A DNA stretch of 64,000 nt, from NCBI RefSeq assembly GCF_041438805.1, contig NZ_CP109190.1, positions 4,712,001 through 4,776,000 of the forward strand, written 5' to 3'. A program made the translations under genes and the position numbers. Position 1 is the stretch's first letter. Each line of letters begins with the position of its first letter. The notes beneath the pieces are model-generated. The model searched no databases, was not told where the DNA came from, and saw only the letters and a list, made by a program, of their open reading frames with translations. This DNA comes from Streptomyces sp. NBC_01707 (GTDB taxonomy: Bacteria; Actinomycetota; Actinomycetes; Streptomycetales; Streptomycetaceae). Positions 15,708 through 24,374 of this stretch are shown here, piece by piece.

Positions 15708-17144
15708 GTGGCTTCCGCCAGGTCGCACGACGGGTCCGGCCCGCTCCGCAGGACGGCCCGGACGATCGGTCATGCCCTGCACGTGCCGTTCACCGGCACG
15801 GCGAAGGGCATTCGCAAGGCGACCCACGCCCACGGCGCCGGCGAATCCGGGCTCGGCAAACTGATCGAACTGCATGCCGTGAACGGCGCGGGCGACGTGA
15901 TGATCACCGTCGCACTCGCCTCGACGGTGTTCTTCTCGGTGCCGACGGACGAGGCCCGCGGGCGCGTCGCGCTCTATCTCGCCATCACGATGGCACCCTT
16001 CACGCTCCTCGCCCCGGTCATCGGCCCGCTCCTGGACCGCCTGCCGCACGGCCGCCGCGCCGCGATGGCGGGCGCCATGCTGGCCCGGGCGCTGCTGGCG
16101 ATCACCATGTCGAGTGCGGTCGCCACGGGCGATCTGGAGCTGTATCCGGCGGCGCTGGGCGTCCTGGTCTCCTCGAAGGCGTACGGGGTCGTACGCAGCG
16201 CGGTGGTGCCGCGCCTGCTGCCACCGGGTTTCTCCCTGGTGAAGGCGAACTCCCGGGTCACCCTGGCCGGGCTCCTGGCCACCGGTGTGGCGGCGCCGAT
16301 CGGCGCCGGGCTGCAGACCGTCGGACCCGGCTGGCCGCTGTTCGGCGCGTGCGTGATCTTCATCGGCGGCACCGTGCTCGCCTTCACACTGCCACGCAAG
16401 GTCGACTCGGCGAAGGGTGAGCGCCGGGCCCAGCTGGTCGAGCACCACGGCCACCAGCCGTCCGTCCCGGCCAAGCCGTCCAAGACCAACGGAAAACGGG
16501 CCAACGGCAAGAAGACCACCATGAGGTCCGGGGAGAAGGAGAAGCGGCCGGGGCTGCGGACCGTCGGGCCGTCCGTCCTGCACGGGCTCCAGGCGAACGC
16601 CGCGCACCGCGCCCTCTCCGGCTTCCTGATCTTCTTCCTGGCGTTCCTGCTGCGTGAGCAGCCGCTGGCCGGGCAGAGCGCCGCCGTCTCGCTCGGCATC
16701 GTCGGTGTCGCGGCCGGTGTCGGCAATGCCCTCGGTACGGCCATGGGGTCCTGGCTCCGGGCCCGTGGCCCCGAGGTGATCATCGCCGCGGTGCTGGGAC
16801 TGGCCCTCGGCATCGCCGTCCTCGCCGCGGTCTTCTATTCCACCCTGATGGTCGCCGCGCTCAGTGCGGTGGCGGGCTTCACCCAGGCCCTGTCCAAGCT
16901 GTCGCTGGACGCCACGATCCAGCGTGACGTGCCGGAAGAGGTCCGGACCTCCGCGTTCGCCCGGTCCGAGACACTGCTGCAGATGTCCTGGGTGGTCGGC
17001 GGCGCCATCGGTATTTCCCTCCCCCTCAACGGCGTACTGGGGATGTCGGTCGCCTCGGGGATCCTCGCCGTCGGCGCGGCAGCCTCCGTACGGGGTCTGC
17101 TGAGCGCCGCGCGGCGCGGCTCGCCGCACCCCCGCGTGGCGTGA
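15708..17144 (+). CDS. MFS transporter
   Basis: This 478-aa polytopic membrane protein has about 12 transmembrane helices. A cytoplasmic N-terminal extension of about 45 residues is followed by a first half with TMAPFTLLAPVIGPLLDRLP and RRAAMAGAMLARALLA, the MFS motif-A region. A long Lys/Arg-rich central loop (around residues 225-285, with NGKRANGKKTTMRSGEKEKR) separates the two halves. The start is GTG. Downstream are the DUF2771 lipoprotein and mqnB-mqnD genes on the same strand, with gaps of 27-30 nt, so a single transcript is likely. The substrate is unknown. The conserved neighbourhood with mqn genes makes a housekeeping role plausible (inference). Confidence 0.85.
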   Translation: MASARSHDGSGPLRRTARTIGHALHVPFTGTAKGIRKATHAHGAGESGLGKLIELHAVNGAGDVMITVALASTVFFSVPTDEARGRVALYLAITMAPFTLLAPVIGPLLDRLPHGRRAAMAGAMLARALLAITMSSAVATGDLELYPAALGVLVSSKAYGVVRSAVVPRLLPPGFSLVKANSRVTLAGLLATGVAAPIGAGLQTVGPGWPLFGACVIFIGGTVLAFTLPRKVDSAKGERRAQLVEHHGHQPSVPAKPSKTNGKRANGKKTTMRSGEKEKRPGLRTVGPSVLHGLQANAAHRALSGFLIFFLAFLLREQPLAGQSAAVSLGIVGVAAGVGNALGTAMGSWLRARGPEVIIAAVLGLALGIAVLAAVFYSTLMVAALSAVAGFTQALSKLSLDATIQRDVPEEVRTSAFARSETLLQMSWVVGGAIGISLPLNGVLGMSVASGILAVGAAASVRGLLSAARRGSPHPRVA

Positions 17145-17171
17145 GCCGGAGCGACCGATAACCTTCGGGCC

Positions 17172-17651
17172 ATGACCGTTGCGTTCTTCTCCGGTAAGGG
17201 CCGTCGTATCGGCGTCGCTCTTGGTGCCGTGTCCGCGGGACTCCTTGTCCTGTCCGCCTGCGACAAGCCGACGCCGCTCGCCACCGTGACGGTCGGCGAC
17301 ACCACGGTGACCACCGAGGCGTCCTGCTACAACGACGGCGACGCCCTCAAGAACTCGCAGATCCAGGCCTGCTTGAACAAGAAGGCGGACAAGTCCGTCA
17401 AGGTCGCGATGGACGACAAGGTCCGCTTCGGCGTCGACCCCGAGATCGCGGACAACGGCTGGACGCTCTTCATCAACGGCCAGCAGGCCGAGCAGGAGCC
17501 GTACAAGAAGACCTACCGGTCCGTCCCGGGCAGCGCCTTCTTCTCCAGCCAGACCGGCGAGACCACGAACAAGACGCAGATCAGCATCGTGGAGACCGAC
17601 GGCAAGAAGCTCACCGGCATCTGGCACTTCGAGCTCAAGAAGACCGACTGA
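17172..17651 (+). CDS. DUF2771 lipoprotein
   Basis: This 159-aa exported protein has a lipoprotein signal peptide: a charged start, a hydrophobic stretch VALGAVSAGLLVLSAC, and a lipobox LSAC with the lipidated Cys at about residue 34. The mature part has VTVGDTTVTTEASCYNDG, a second Cys in IQACLNKK, and VETDGKKLTGIWHFELKK at the end. This is characteristic of actinobacterial DUF2771, whose function is unknown. It lies between the MFS gene and mqnB in the same orientation. Confidence 0.85.
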   Translation: MTVAFFSGKGRRIGVALGAVSAGLLVLSACDKPTPLATVTVGDTTVTTEASCYNDGDALKNSQIQACLNKKADKSVKVAMDDKVRFGVDPEIADNGWTLFINGQQAEQEPYKKTYRSVPGSAFFSSQTGETTNKTQISIVETDGKKLTGIWHFELKKTD

Positions 17652-17680
17652 TCCCCTCCTGACCTGGGAGGGCCCTCCCC

Positions 17681-18415
17681 GTGCGTGTGCTTGTCGTGAC
17701 CGCTGTCCCGGTGGAACGGGACGCGGTCACGCGTGCGTTCACGGACGGACCGCAGATCCTCGACGTCCCCGGCGCCGAGCTGCACCGCGCCGGTTCCTTC
17801 GATGTCGTCGCGGGCGGAGCGGGTCCGGCTTCCGCGGCCGCCGCGGCCGCCTTCGCCCTGGCCTCGGGGGCCGGGGCGGAGGCCGGTCCGGGCGCCGGGA
17901 CGGGACCGTACGGCCTGGTCGTCTCGGCCGGGATCGGCGGCGGGTTCGCACCCGACGCCCCCGTCGGCTCCCTCGTCGTGGCAAGCGGGATCGTCGCCGC
18001 CGACCTGGGCGCCGAGACCCCCGACGGCTTCGTTCCCGTCACCGACCTGGGGTTCGGACGGGAACGGTTCCTGCCGCCGCCCGACCTGGTACGGGATGTG
18101 GCCGCGGCCACCGGCGCGCTGACCGGCGAGGTCCTCACCGTCTCCACCGTGACCGGCAGCGCCGGCCGCGCCGCCGCCCTGCGCACCGCCCACCCGCAAG
18201 CCGTCGCCGAGGCGATGGAGGGGTTCGGGGTCGCCGAGGCCGCCGAGCGGCTGCGCGTACCGGTGCTGGAGATCCGGGCCGTCTCGAACGCCGTCGGCCC
18301 GCGCGACCGGAACGCCTGGCGCATCGGCGACGCGCTGGCCGCGCTCACCGAGGCATTCGGGAAGCTCACCCCCGTACTGGAAGGCTGGACCACTCCCCAT
18401 GACCGACACCGCTGA
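17681..18415 (+). CDS. mqnB: Futalosine hydrolase (MqnB)
   Basis: This 244-aa enzyme belongs to the MTA/SAH nucleosidase-like family and cleaves futalosine to dehypoxanthinyl futalosine, the second step of the alternative menaquinone pathway. Visible signatures are MRVLVVTAVPVERDAV at the N-terminus, SAGIGGGFAPDAPVGSLVVA, EAMEGFGVAEAAERL with the ribose-contacting MEG, and EIRAVSNAVGPRDR with the catalytic-region aspartate. The start is GTG. Its 3' end overlaps mqnD by 17 nt, showing translational coupling. Annotation confidence is high because the next gene is mqnD. Confidence 0.95.
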   Translation: MRVLVVTAVPVERDAVTRAFTDGPQILDVPGAELHRAGSFDVVAGGAGPASAAAAAAFALASGAGAEAGPGAGTGPYGLVVSAGIGGGFAPDAPVGSLVVASGIVAADLGAETPDGFVPVTDLGFGRERFLPPPDLVRDVAAATGALTGEVLTVSTVTGSAGRAAALRTAHPQAVAEAMEGFGVAEAAERLRVPVLEIRAVSNAVGPRDRNAWRIGDALAALTEAFGKLTPVLEGWTTPHDRHR

Positions 18416-19265
18416 CACCACCGGCGACGCCCTGCGCATCGCCTTCTCGCCGTGCCCGAACGACACGTTCGTCTTCGATGCCTGGGCGCACGGCCGGGTC
18501 CCCGGCGCGCCCGCCCTCGATGTCACGTTCGCCGACATCGATCTCACCAACGGCATGGCCGAGCGCGGCGAGCTGGACGTGCTGAAGGTGTCGTACGCGG
18601 TGCTGCCCTGGGTCCTGGAGGAGTACGCGCTGCTGCCCTGCGGCGGGGCGCTGGGACGCGGCTGCGGGCCGCTCGTCCTGACGAAGGAGCCGGGTACGGA
18701 TCTGACGGGGAAGACCGTCGCCGTGCCGAGCGAGCGCTCGACCGCCTATCTGCTGTTCCGGCTCTGGGCGGCGGATGTCGTCCCGGGCGACGTCGGCGAG
18801 ATCGTCGTCATGCCGTTCGACGAGATCATGCCCGCCGTGCGGGACGGGAAGGTGGACGCCGGTCTCGTCATCCACGAGGCGAGGTTCACGTACCGGAACT
18901 ACGGCCTGCACAGCCTCGCCGACATGGGCGAGCACTGGGAGTTGACGACCGGCCTGCCGATCCCGCTCGGCGCGATCATCGCCAAGCGGTCGCTGGGCGC
19001 CGAGAAGCTGAAGGCGCTGGCCGAGTCGGTGCGCACGTCGGTGCGGATGGCCTGGGACGACCCGGAGGCGTCGCGGCCGTACGTGCTGGAGCACGCCCAG
19101 GAGATGGACCCGGCCGTGGCCGACCAGCACATCGGGCTGTACGTCAACGAGTTCACCGCGGACCTCGGCGAGAACGGCTACGCGGCGATCCGCGGACTGC
19201 TGACCCGCGCGGCGGCCGAGGGGCTGGTGCCGCCCCTCGGCCCGGACGCGCTGTCGTTCGTCTGA
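18399..19265 (+). CDS. mqnD: 1,4-dihydroxy-6-naphthoate synthase (MqnD)
   Basis: This 288-aa enzyme converts cyclic dehypoxanthinyl futalosine to 1,4-dihydroxy-6-naphthoate in the futalosine route to menaquinone. The hallmark IAFSPCPNDTFVFDAW is near the N-terminus, followed by DVLKVSYAVLPWVL, TVAVPSERSTAYLLFRLW and HEARFTYRNYGL, matching MqnD rather than MqnA. The fold is that of periplasmic-type binding proteins but there is no signal peptide. It overlaps mqnB by 17 nt. The other pathway genes (mqnA, mqnC) are not in the window. A 14-bp hairpin follows the gene. Confidence 0.95.
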   Translation: MTDTADTTGDALRIAFSPCPNDTFVFDAWAHGRVPGAPALDVTFADIDLTNGMAERGELDVLKVSYAVLPWVLEEYALLPCGGALGRGCGPLVLTKEPGTDLTGKTVAVPSERSTAYLLFRLWAADVVPGDVGEIVVMPFDEIMPAVRDGKVDAGLVIHEARFTYRNYGLHSLADMGEHWELTTGLPIPLGAIIAKRSLGAEKLKALAESVRTSVRMAWDDPEASRPYVLEHAQEMDPAVADQHIGLYVNEFTADLGENGYAAIRGLLTRAAAEGLVPPLGPDALSFV

Positions 19266-19279
19266 CGTCGACGGGCGCC

Positions 19280-19313
19280 GGCCGGCGACAGGCTGCGCGG
19301 CCTGTCGCCGGCC
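19280..19313. terminator. Bidirectional terminator between mqnD and the cold-shock gene
   Basis: A 14-bp perfect stem (19280-19293 with 19300-19313) and 6-nt loop fills the 50-nt gap between convergent mqnD and csp, ending only 3 nt before the csp stop codon. Confidence 0.75.
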
Positions 19314-19315
19314 CG

Positions 19316-19699
19316 CTACACGTCCAGCTGGTCGGCGACCGCGCGCAGCAGGCCGCCGATCTGCTTGCCCGCCGCCTTGTCGGGGTAGCGGCCCCGCTCC
19401 AGCATCGGCGTGATGTTCTCCAGCAGCGTCGTCAGATCCTGCACGATCGACGCCAGTTCGTCCGGCTTGCGGCGCTGGGCGGCCGCGACGGACGGCGTCG
19501 GGTCCAGAATCGTCACCGATAGCGCCTGGTCTCCGCGCTGACCTGCGACGACGCCGAATTCGACGCGCTGACCGGGCTTGAGGGCGTCTACTCCGTCAGG
19601 GAGCACCGACGAGTGCACGAACACGTCGCCACCGTCGTCGCGGGAAAGGAAGCCGAAGCCCTTCTCGCTGTTGAACCATTTGACCTTGCCAGTCGGCAA
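19316..19699 (-). CDS. Cold-shock domain protein with C-terminal extension
   Basis: The first 67 residues form a cold-shock domain, with GKVKWFNSEKGFGFLSRDDG (RNP1 region) and DVFVHSSVLP (RNP2). An additional helical tail of about 55 residues, ELASIVQDLTTLLENITPML and so on, is absent from classical CspA proteins. The domain binds single-stranded nucleic acid; the tail may mediate oligomerisation (inference). TTG 19699 gives the family-typical MPTGKVKWF start; GTG 19708 is an alternative. It converges on mqnD. No long cold-shock leader is evident. Confidence 0.88.
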   Translation of the reverse strand: MPTGKVKWFNSEKGFGFLSRDDGGDVFVHSSVLPDGVDALKPGQRVEFGVVAGQRGDQALSVTILDPTPSVAAAQRRKPDELASIVQDLTTLLENITPMLERGRYPDKAAGKQIGGLLRAVADQLDV

Positions 19700-19896
19700 A
19701 GCACGCACCCCATCTCAACCTGTATGCCGGAACCAAGCCTCAGCAGGTCAGGCCGGACCATGGTCGTGCTCCCCTGCTGGCAGAAGCCTCCACAGGTGCA
19801 GTACCCCTCGTCAAGCCTGGTCATCCGGACTGTGTCCAGAAACGGCGCACTACGGGTGAAGAGGGGTTCTTCCGGGGTGGGAACTACCCTTGCGGG

Positions 19897-20133
19897 GTGA
19901 GTACTCCTCCTTCTGGTGCAGGCGACCGGCTCGTCCGGGTCGGCGCGATCGTCTTCTTCATCGGGGCACTGGCCACGCTGGTCACAGTGGCTCCGTTGTT
20001 CCTCGGAACCGACCCGTTCCCGTCCATCGCGTACGCGGTGTGCATGTTGATGGGGGTGGGATTCCTGATCGCGGCGGCCGGCGTGGTGCGGTCGGCGTGG
20101 GCAGGGTCTCCGAAGCGGGACGCCACGCGGTAG
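19897..20133 (+). CDS. Small two-helix membrane protein
   Basis: This 78-aa protein has two hydrophobic segments, roughly residues 13-35 (RVGAIVFFIGALATLVTVAP) and 45-65 (AYAVCMLMGVGFLIAAAGVV), and a basic C-terminus (SPKRDATR). It starts at GTG without a clear Shine-Dalgarno sequence. It is divergent from the cold-shock gene and convergent with the HAD gene. I recognise no family; function is unknown. Confidence 0.7.
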   Translation: MSTPPSGAGDRLVRVGAIVFFIGALATLVTVAPLFLGTDPFPSIAYAVCMLMGVGFLIAAAGVVRSAWAGSPKRDATR

Positions 20134-20168
20134 AGCGAGAGCGGGGGCGGAGTCCCGCCGGACCCGCC

Positions 20169-20786
20169 CTACGCGGCCCGGTAGACGTCCAGCCAGGCCG
20201 GGAACTCCGTCAGGTTCTGCAGGATCACATCCGCGCCCGCCGCTCGCAGTTCGTCCGCGTCGCACGGGCCCGTCGTCACCGCCACCGACAGCGCCTGCGC
20301 CGTGCGGGCACCGCGTACGTCCCCGGTGTGGTCGCCGACATAGACCTGTGCGCCGTGCTCGCGCAGCGCCCGCGCCTTTCCCTCCGCCCACAGGCCGCCG
20401 ACGATCTCGTCGGCCTCGATCCCGAGATGCGCCAGGTGGAGCCTGGCGTTCGGCTCGTACTTCGCCGTGACGACGATCGTCCGGCCGCCCCGCTCGCGGA
20501 TCGCGGCGATGGACTCCCGGGCGCCGGGCAGAGCCGGGGTCGGGGTGATGGCGTGTGTGGGATAGATCTCCCGGTACCGGTCGGCCGTGGCGGCCACGAC
20601 GTCCGCCGGGAACCAGTTCGCCAGTTCGTCCTCCAGCGGCGGACCGAGCCGGCTGACCACCAGATCGGTGTCGATCTGCCTCCCCGTCTCGGCGGAAAGC
20701 GCCTGGTAGGCAGCCTTGATGCCGGGCCGGGAATCGATGAGCGTCATATCGAGGTCGAAGCCGACCGTCAGGGGGTGCGGAGCCAT
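20169..20786 (-). CDS. HAD-superfamily hydrolase (phosphoglycolate-phosphatase-like)
   Basis: This 205-aa HAD hydrolase has motif I GFDLDMTLIDSRPG with the nucleophile Asp and acid Asp at DLD, motif II around TIVVTAKYEPNA (Thr), and motif III/IV VYVGDHTGDV with paired acidic residues. A small helical cap follows motif I. The length and cap type fit phosphoglycolate or pyrophosphatase-type HAD enzymes; the substrate is unassigned. It is divergent from the siderophore transporter operon. Confidence 0.85.
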   Translation of the reverse strand: MAPHPLTVGFDLDMTLIDSRPGIKAAYQALSAETGRQIDTDLVVSRLGPPLEDELANWFPADVVAATADRYREIYPTHAITPTPALPGARESIAAIRERGGRTIVVTAKYEPNARLHLAHLGIEADEIVGGLWAEGKARALREHGAQVYVGDHTGDVRGARTAQALSVAVTTGPCDADELRAAGADVILQNLTEFPAWLDVYRAA

Positions 20787-20853
20787 GGCTCCATTGTGCC
20801 GAGGTCACGGAACTGCCCCTCGCCCTCCGGGCCCCGTCACACCCCGCCTAGAC

Positions 20854-20872
20854 TAAGCCAAGCCTTACCTAG
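20854..20872. promoter_or_regulatory. Iron box (DmdR/IdeR-type operator)
   Basis: Read on the reverse strand, the 19-bp site CTAGGTAAGGCTTGGCTTA matches the published IdeR/DtxR consensus TTAGGTTAGGCTAACCTAA at 13 of 19 positions, including the GGT-AGGCT core. It lies directly upstream of the siderophore permease operon, where Fe2+-loaded DmdR1 would repress in iron-replete cells (inference from consensus and context). Confidence 0.7.
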
Positions 20873-20931
20873 CTGTGTCGGCCTTGCGTGGCTGCACAGA
20901 GCCAGGTCGTCCAGTTCGCCGATTGGGTCCG

Positions 20932-21942
20932 ATGCCAGCCGCCGCACCTCGCCGCCACAGACGCGCTCTCGCGACGGCGACGGCCGTCCTGGCGCTGCTC
21001 GTGGCCGTACTGCTCAGCCTTGCCGTGGGCGCGCGCACCATCGCGCCGTCCGCGGTGCTCGACGCCCTGCTGCACGGCGGGCACTCCGACGCCGCCGAAG
21101 TGATCCGCCGGCTGCGGGTGCCACGCACCCTGATCGGGCTGATGGTCGGTGCGGCGCTGGCCCTCGCGGGCACCGTGCTCCAGGGCATCACCCGTAACCC
21201 CATCGCCGACCCCGGGATCCTCGGCATCAGCCAGGGCGCCTCGGTCGGCGTGGTGCTGGCCATCGCGTACGCGGGGATCCACACGCTGACCGGGTACGTC
21301 TGGTTCGCGTTCACCGGGGCGGCCGTCGCGTCCGTCGCCGTGTACGCGATCGCGTCGCGCGGGCGCGGCGGGGCGACGCCGGTGAAGCTCGCGCTGGGCG
21401 GCGCCGCGATCAATGCGCTGCTGGTCTCCGTGACGATGGCGGTGCTGACGACGAAGGCGTCCGCGCTCGACGAGTTCCGCTTCTGGCAGGTCGGTTCGAT
21501 CTCCGGGCGGGAGGCCGAGGTGGCGCAGCAGATCTGGCCGTTCCTGCTGGCCGGCACGGTGCTCGTGCTGTCCGTGGCGCGGGGCCTCGATGCGCTGGCA
21601 CTGGGCGAGGACGTGGCGAAGGGGCTGGGGCAGAAGGTCGCGACGGTACGGATCGTCGGCGGCGTCGGAGCCACCGTGCTGACCGGGGTCGGAGTGGCCG
21701 CGGCCGGGCCGATCGCGTTCATCGGGCTGGCCGTCCCGCACATCGCCCGCGCGATCGTCGGCAGCGACCACCGGTGGGTACTGCCGATGGCGGCGCTGAT
21801 CGGCCCCGTGATGCTGCTGGTCTCGGACGTCATCGGCCGGATCGTCTTCCCGCCGGGCGAGGTCCCGGCGGGCGTGATGACGGCGCTGATCGGAGTGCCG
21901 TTCCTGGTCGCACTCGTACGTCGGAAGGCGGTCCCGGCATGA
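20932..21942 (+). CDS. FecCD-family siderophore ABC permease 1
   Basis: This 336-aa permease has about nine to ten transmembrane helices. It shows [40 protein letters not shown] and [20 protein letters not shown], the typical FecCD motifs; the last includes the coupling helix that contacts the ATPase. ATG 20932 gives a family-typical length; GTG 20875 is in frame but nearly touches the iron box. It overlaps the second permease by 4 nt (ATGA). It forms the membrane channel for an Fe(III)-siderophore with that permease and the ATPase. No substrate-binding protein gene is present. Confidence 0.92.
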   Translation: MPAAAPRRHRRALATATAVLALLVAVLLSLAVGARTIAPSAVLDALLHGGHSDAAEVIRRLRVPRTLIGLMVGAALALAGTVLQGITRNPIADPGILGISQGASVGVVLAIAYAGIHTLTGYVWFAFTGAAVASVAVYAIASRGRGGATPVKLALGGAAINALLVSVTMAVLTTKASALDEFRFWQVGSISGREAEVAQQIWPFLLAGTVLVLSVARGLDALALGEDVAKGLGQKVATVRIVGGVGATVLTGVGVAAAGPIAFIGLAVPHIARAIVGSDHRWVLPMAALIGPVMLLVSDVIGRIVFPPGEVPAGVMTALIGVPFLVALVRRKAVPA

Positions 21943-23015
21943 GCGGCACCCTCACCCGGACCCCGGTCCGGCCCGCCGGGTACAGCGTCGTACGGATCGG
22001 GGCACGCGGGCGGTTCCTGCTGCACCGGCGTGCGGTCGTCGCCGCGGCGGTCCTCGTCGTGCTGCTGGCGGTCGTCTGCGTCGCGTACCTCTGCGTCGGC
22101 GAGAGCTTCGTCGCGCCGGCCGACGTCGTGAAGGTGATCCTCGGGCAGCCGTCGCCGTACGAACTGGTCGTCGGGACGCTGCGGCTGCCCCGCATGGTCG
22201 TCGGTCTGCTCGTCGGCGCGGCCTTCGGGATCGCCGGGGCGCTGATCCAGACGGTGGCCCGCAATCCGCTGGCCAGCCCCGACATCATCGGCATCAGCCA
22301 GGGTGCGGGCGCGCTCACGGTCGGCGCGATGACGTTCGGCGTCACCTCGTACACCGTGCTGCCGTACCTGTCGGTCATCGGCGGGATCGCGGCGGCGGCG
22401 CTCGTGTACGTCTTCGCATGGCGCGGCGGGCTGCACGCCACCCGGTTCGTCCTCATCGGCATCGGCTTCGCCATCGCGCTGCGGTCCGTCACCACACTGT
22501 TCCTGACCAAGGGCGACTATCTGGTCGCCCAGCAGGCGCAGATCTGGATGACGGGTTCGCTGAACGGCCGCGGCTGGAACGAGGTGGCGCCGATCGGCTG
22601 GACGCTGCTCGCGCTGCTGCCGGCCGTCCTGTGGGCGGCGCGTGCGCAGCGCACCGTGTCGATGGACGACGACACCGCGACCGCGCTGGGAGTACGGCTG
22701 GGCCGGGTGCGCCTGGGGCTCGTCGCGCTCGGTGTGATCCTGGCGTCCGTGGCGACGGGCACGGCCGGGCCGGTCGACTTCGTGGCGCTGCTCGCCCCGC
22801 AGATCGCCCGCCGCATGACACGTACCGCCCAGATCCCGCTGCTGTGCTCGGCGCTGCTCGGCGCGGTGATCGTCGTCTTCGGCGATCTGCTGGCGCGCAA
22901 ACTCTTCTCACCCACCGAGCTGCCGGTGGGTGTGCTGACGGCGGCGGTCGGCGCCCCGTATCTGATCTGGCTGATCATCCGCGGTCACGGTGGCCGCAAT
23001 GGAGGCAAGGCATGA
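21939..23015 (+). CDS. FecCD-family siderophore ABC permease 2
   Basis: This 358-aa permease is paralogous to the preceding one. Diagnostic segments are [40 protein letters not shown] and [20 protein letters not shown] (coupling helix region). About 30 N-terminal residues precede the first helix. The start overlaps the stop of permease 1 and its own stop overlaps the ATPase start, both as ATGA, so all three are translationally coupled. It heterodimerises with permease 1 to transport an iron-siderophore complex. Confidence 0.92.
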   Translation: MSGTLTRTPVRPAGYSVVRIGARGRFLLHRRAVVAAAVLVVLLAVVCVAYLCVGESFVAPADVVKVILGQPSPYELVVGTLRLPRMVVGLLVGAAFGIAGALIQTVARNPLASPDIIGISQGAGALTVGAMTFGVTSYTVLPYLSVIGGIAAAALVYVFAWRGGLHATRFVLIGIGFAIALRSVTTLFLTKGDYLVAQQAQIWMTGSLNGRGWNEVAPIGWTLLALLPAVLWAARAQRTVSMDDDTATALGVRLGRVRLGLVALGVILASVATGTAGPVDFVALLAPQIARRMTRTAQIPLLCSALLGAVIVVFGDLLARKLFSPTELPVGVLTAAVGAPYLIWLIIRGHGGRNGGKA

Positions 23016-23866
23016 GCTCGACCCGTACGCCCGATGCCGTCGCCGAGGCGACGACCGGCCGTCTCGCCGCGCGCCGGCTGACCCTCGCCTACGAGGACCG
23101 CACGGTCGTGCACGAGCTGGACCTCACCGTTCCCGACGGCCGGGTGACGGTCATCGTCGGCCCGAACGCGTGCGGCAAGTCGACCACCCTGCGCGCGCTG
23201 GGCCGACTGCTCAAGCCGCGCGGCGGAGCCGTACTCCTCGACGGTACGGAGCTGTCCCGGATCCCCACCAAGAAGATCGCCCAGTCGATAGGACTGCTGC
23301 CGCAGACCCCGGTCGCGCCCGAGGCGATCACCGTCTCCGACCTCGTCGCCCGCGGCCGTCAACCGCACCAGCACTGGTGGCAGCAGTGGTCGGAGGAGGA
23401 CGAGCGGGCCGTCACCGACGCCATGGTCCGTACGGACATCACGGCACTCGGCGACCGGTCGGTGGACGAACTGTCCGGTGGACAGCGGCAGCGGGTCTGG
23501 ATCGCGATGGCGCTGGCCCAGGAGACGGATCTGCTGCTGCTCGACGAACCGACGACGTACCTCGACATCTCGCACCAGGTGGAGGTCCTCGACCTGGTGC
23601 GTCAGCTCGCCGCACCGGCGGCCGACGGCAGCCGCGGCCGGACGGTCGTCACCGTGCTCCACGACCTGAACCAGGCCGCCCGCTACGCGGACCACCTGGT
23701 CGCGATGAAGGCGGGCCGGATCGTCGCCGAGGGCCACCCGGCGGACATCGTCACCGCGGAGCTCGTACGCGAGGTGTTCGGCCTGGAGGCGGTGATCGTC
23801 CCGGACCCGGTGACGGGTTCTCCCCTGGTCGTACCGGGCGCCCCGTGGTCCCCCGGTCCGCGGTGA
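23012..23866 (+). CDS. Iron-siderophore ABC transporter ATP-binding protein (FepC-like)
   Basis: This 284-aa ABC ATPase has Walker [11 protein letters not shown]-loop [14 protein letters not shown], signature [15 protein letters not shown], Walker [14 protein letters not shown] and switch [13 protein letters not shown]. The order and spacing match FepC/FecE-type siderophore importers. It is the last gene of the iron-box operon. The missing binding protein must be encoded elsewhere. A 470-bp palindromic region follows immediately. Confidence 0.93.
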   Translation: MSSTRTPDAVAEATTGRLAARRLTLAYEDRTVVHELDLTVPDGRVTVIVGPNACGKSTTLRALGRLLKPRGGAVLLDGTELSRIPTKKIAQSIGLLPQTPVAPEAITVSDLVARGRQPHQHWWQQWSEEDERAVTDAMVRTDITALGDRSVDELSGGQRQRVWIAMALAQETDLLLLDEPTTYLDISHQVEVLDLVRQLAAPAADGSRGRTVVTVLHDLNQAARYADHLVAMKAGRIVAEGHPADIVTAELVREVFGLEAVIVPDPVTGSPLVVPGAPWSPGPR

Positions 23867-23869
23867 CCT

Positions 23870-24340
23870 GTTCCGTCCTCGATCTCCCCCGTGGGCACAA
23901 CGACATGGGCCCCCTCGACGGGCTTGATGTGTGCGTCTGGTCCTTGGGGGTACCGTCGCCTTGTCGGGTGGTCCGGTGCCCCTCCGGGGCGTCTCCTCGG
24001 GCAACGAACGTTCGGCGGGTACCGCAGAGGGGAGCCCGGGTCTTTGTTCGTCACCCTGCGGGGACTCCCCTGCACGGCCCCGGACCGGCCGTCCCGCGAG
24101 TGCCGCAATGCGCTCCACCGGGTCGCAGACGCGGGTGATGCCCGGGTGGGGCCGTGCAGGGGAGTCCCCGCAGGGGCTGGCGTACGTGCCGGGCTCGTCC
24201 GTGTTGCCGACTTCCGCGCCAGTCCCGAGGAGACGCCCCGGAGGGGCACCACCCACCACGCGCCCCCGGCAGGCGCACCGGTGCGCGTCCACGTACCGGG
24301 CACGCACCCTTCAAGCCCGTCCGGCGCTTGAGGACGGAAC
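23870..24340. repeat. Long nested inverted repeat between convergent genes
   Basis: Nearly the whole 508-bp gap is palindromic. Perfect inverted arms are 23975-24001 with 24224-24250 (27 bp) and 24054-24081 with 24148-24175 (28 bp). Outer, slightly diverged arms are 23919-23936 with 24302-24319 (16 of 18) and 23870-23882 with 24328-24340 (12 of 13). Left and right halves look like two copies of one unit inserted head-to-head. No transposase or coding frame is present. It could act as a bidirectional terminator, a cruciform or a MITE-like element. Confidence 0.8.
24313..24338. repeat. Dispersed intergenic repeat, copy 2
   Basis: AAGCCCGTCCGGCGCTTGAG plus GACGGA forms the right edge of the large palindrome. 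It matches the reverse complement of copy 1 (14194) and resembles copy 3 (32719). Confidence 0.5.
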
Positions 24341-24374
24341 CGTCAGCCGGACGCCCCGGCACGCGCAGCCCCGC

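Noticed and set aside
19720..19850. Cys-rich minus-strand peptide (EGYCTCGGFCQQG) upstream of the cold-shock gene
   Set aside because: It shifts into a frame overlapping the cold-shock gene, has no ribosome site and is probably chance.
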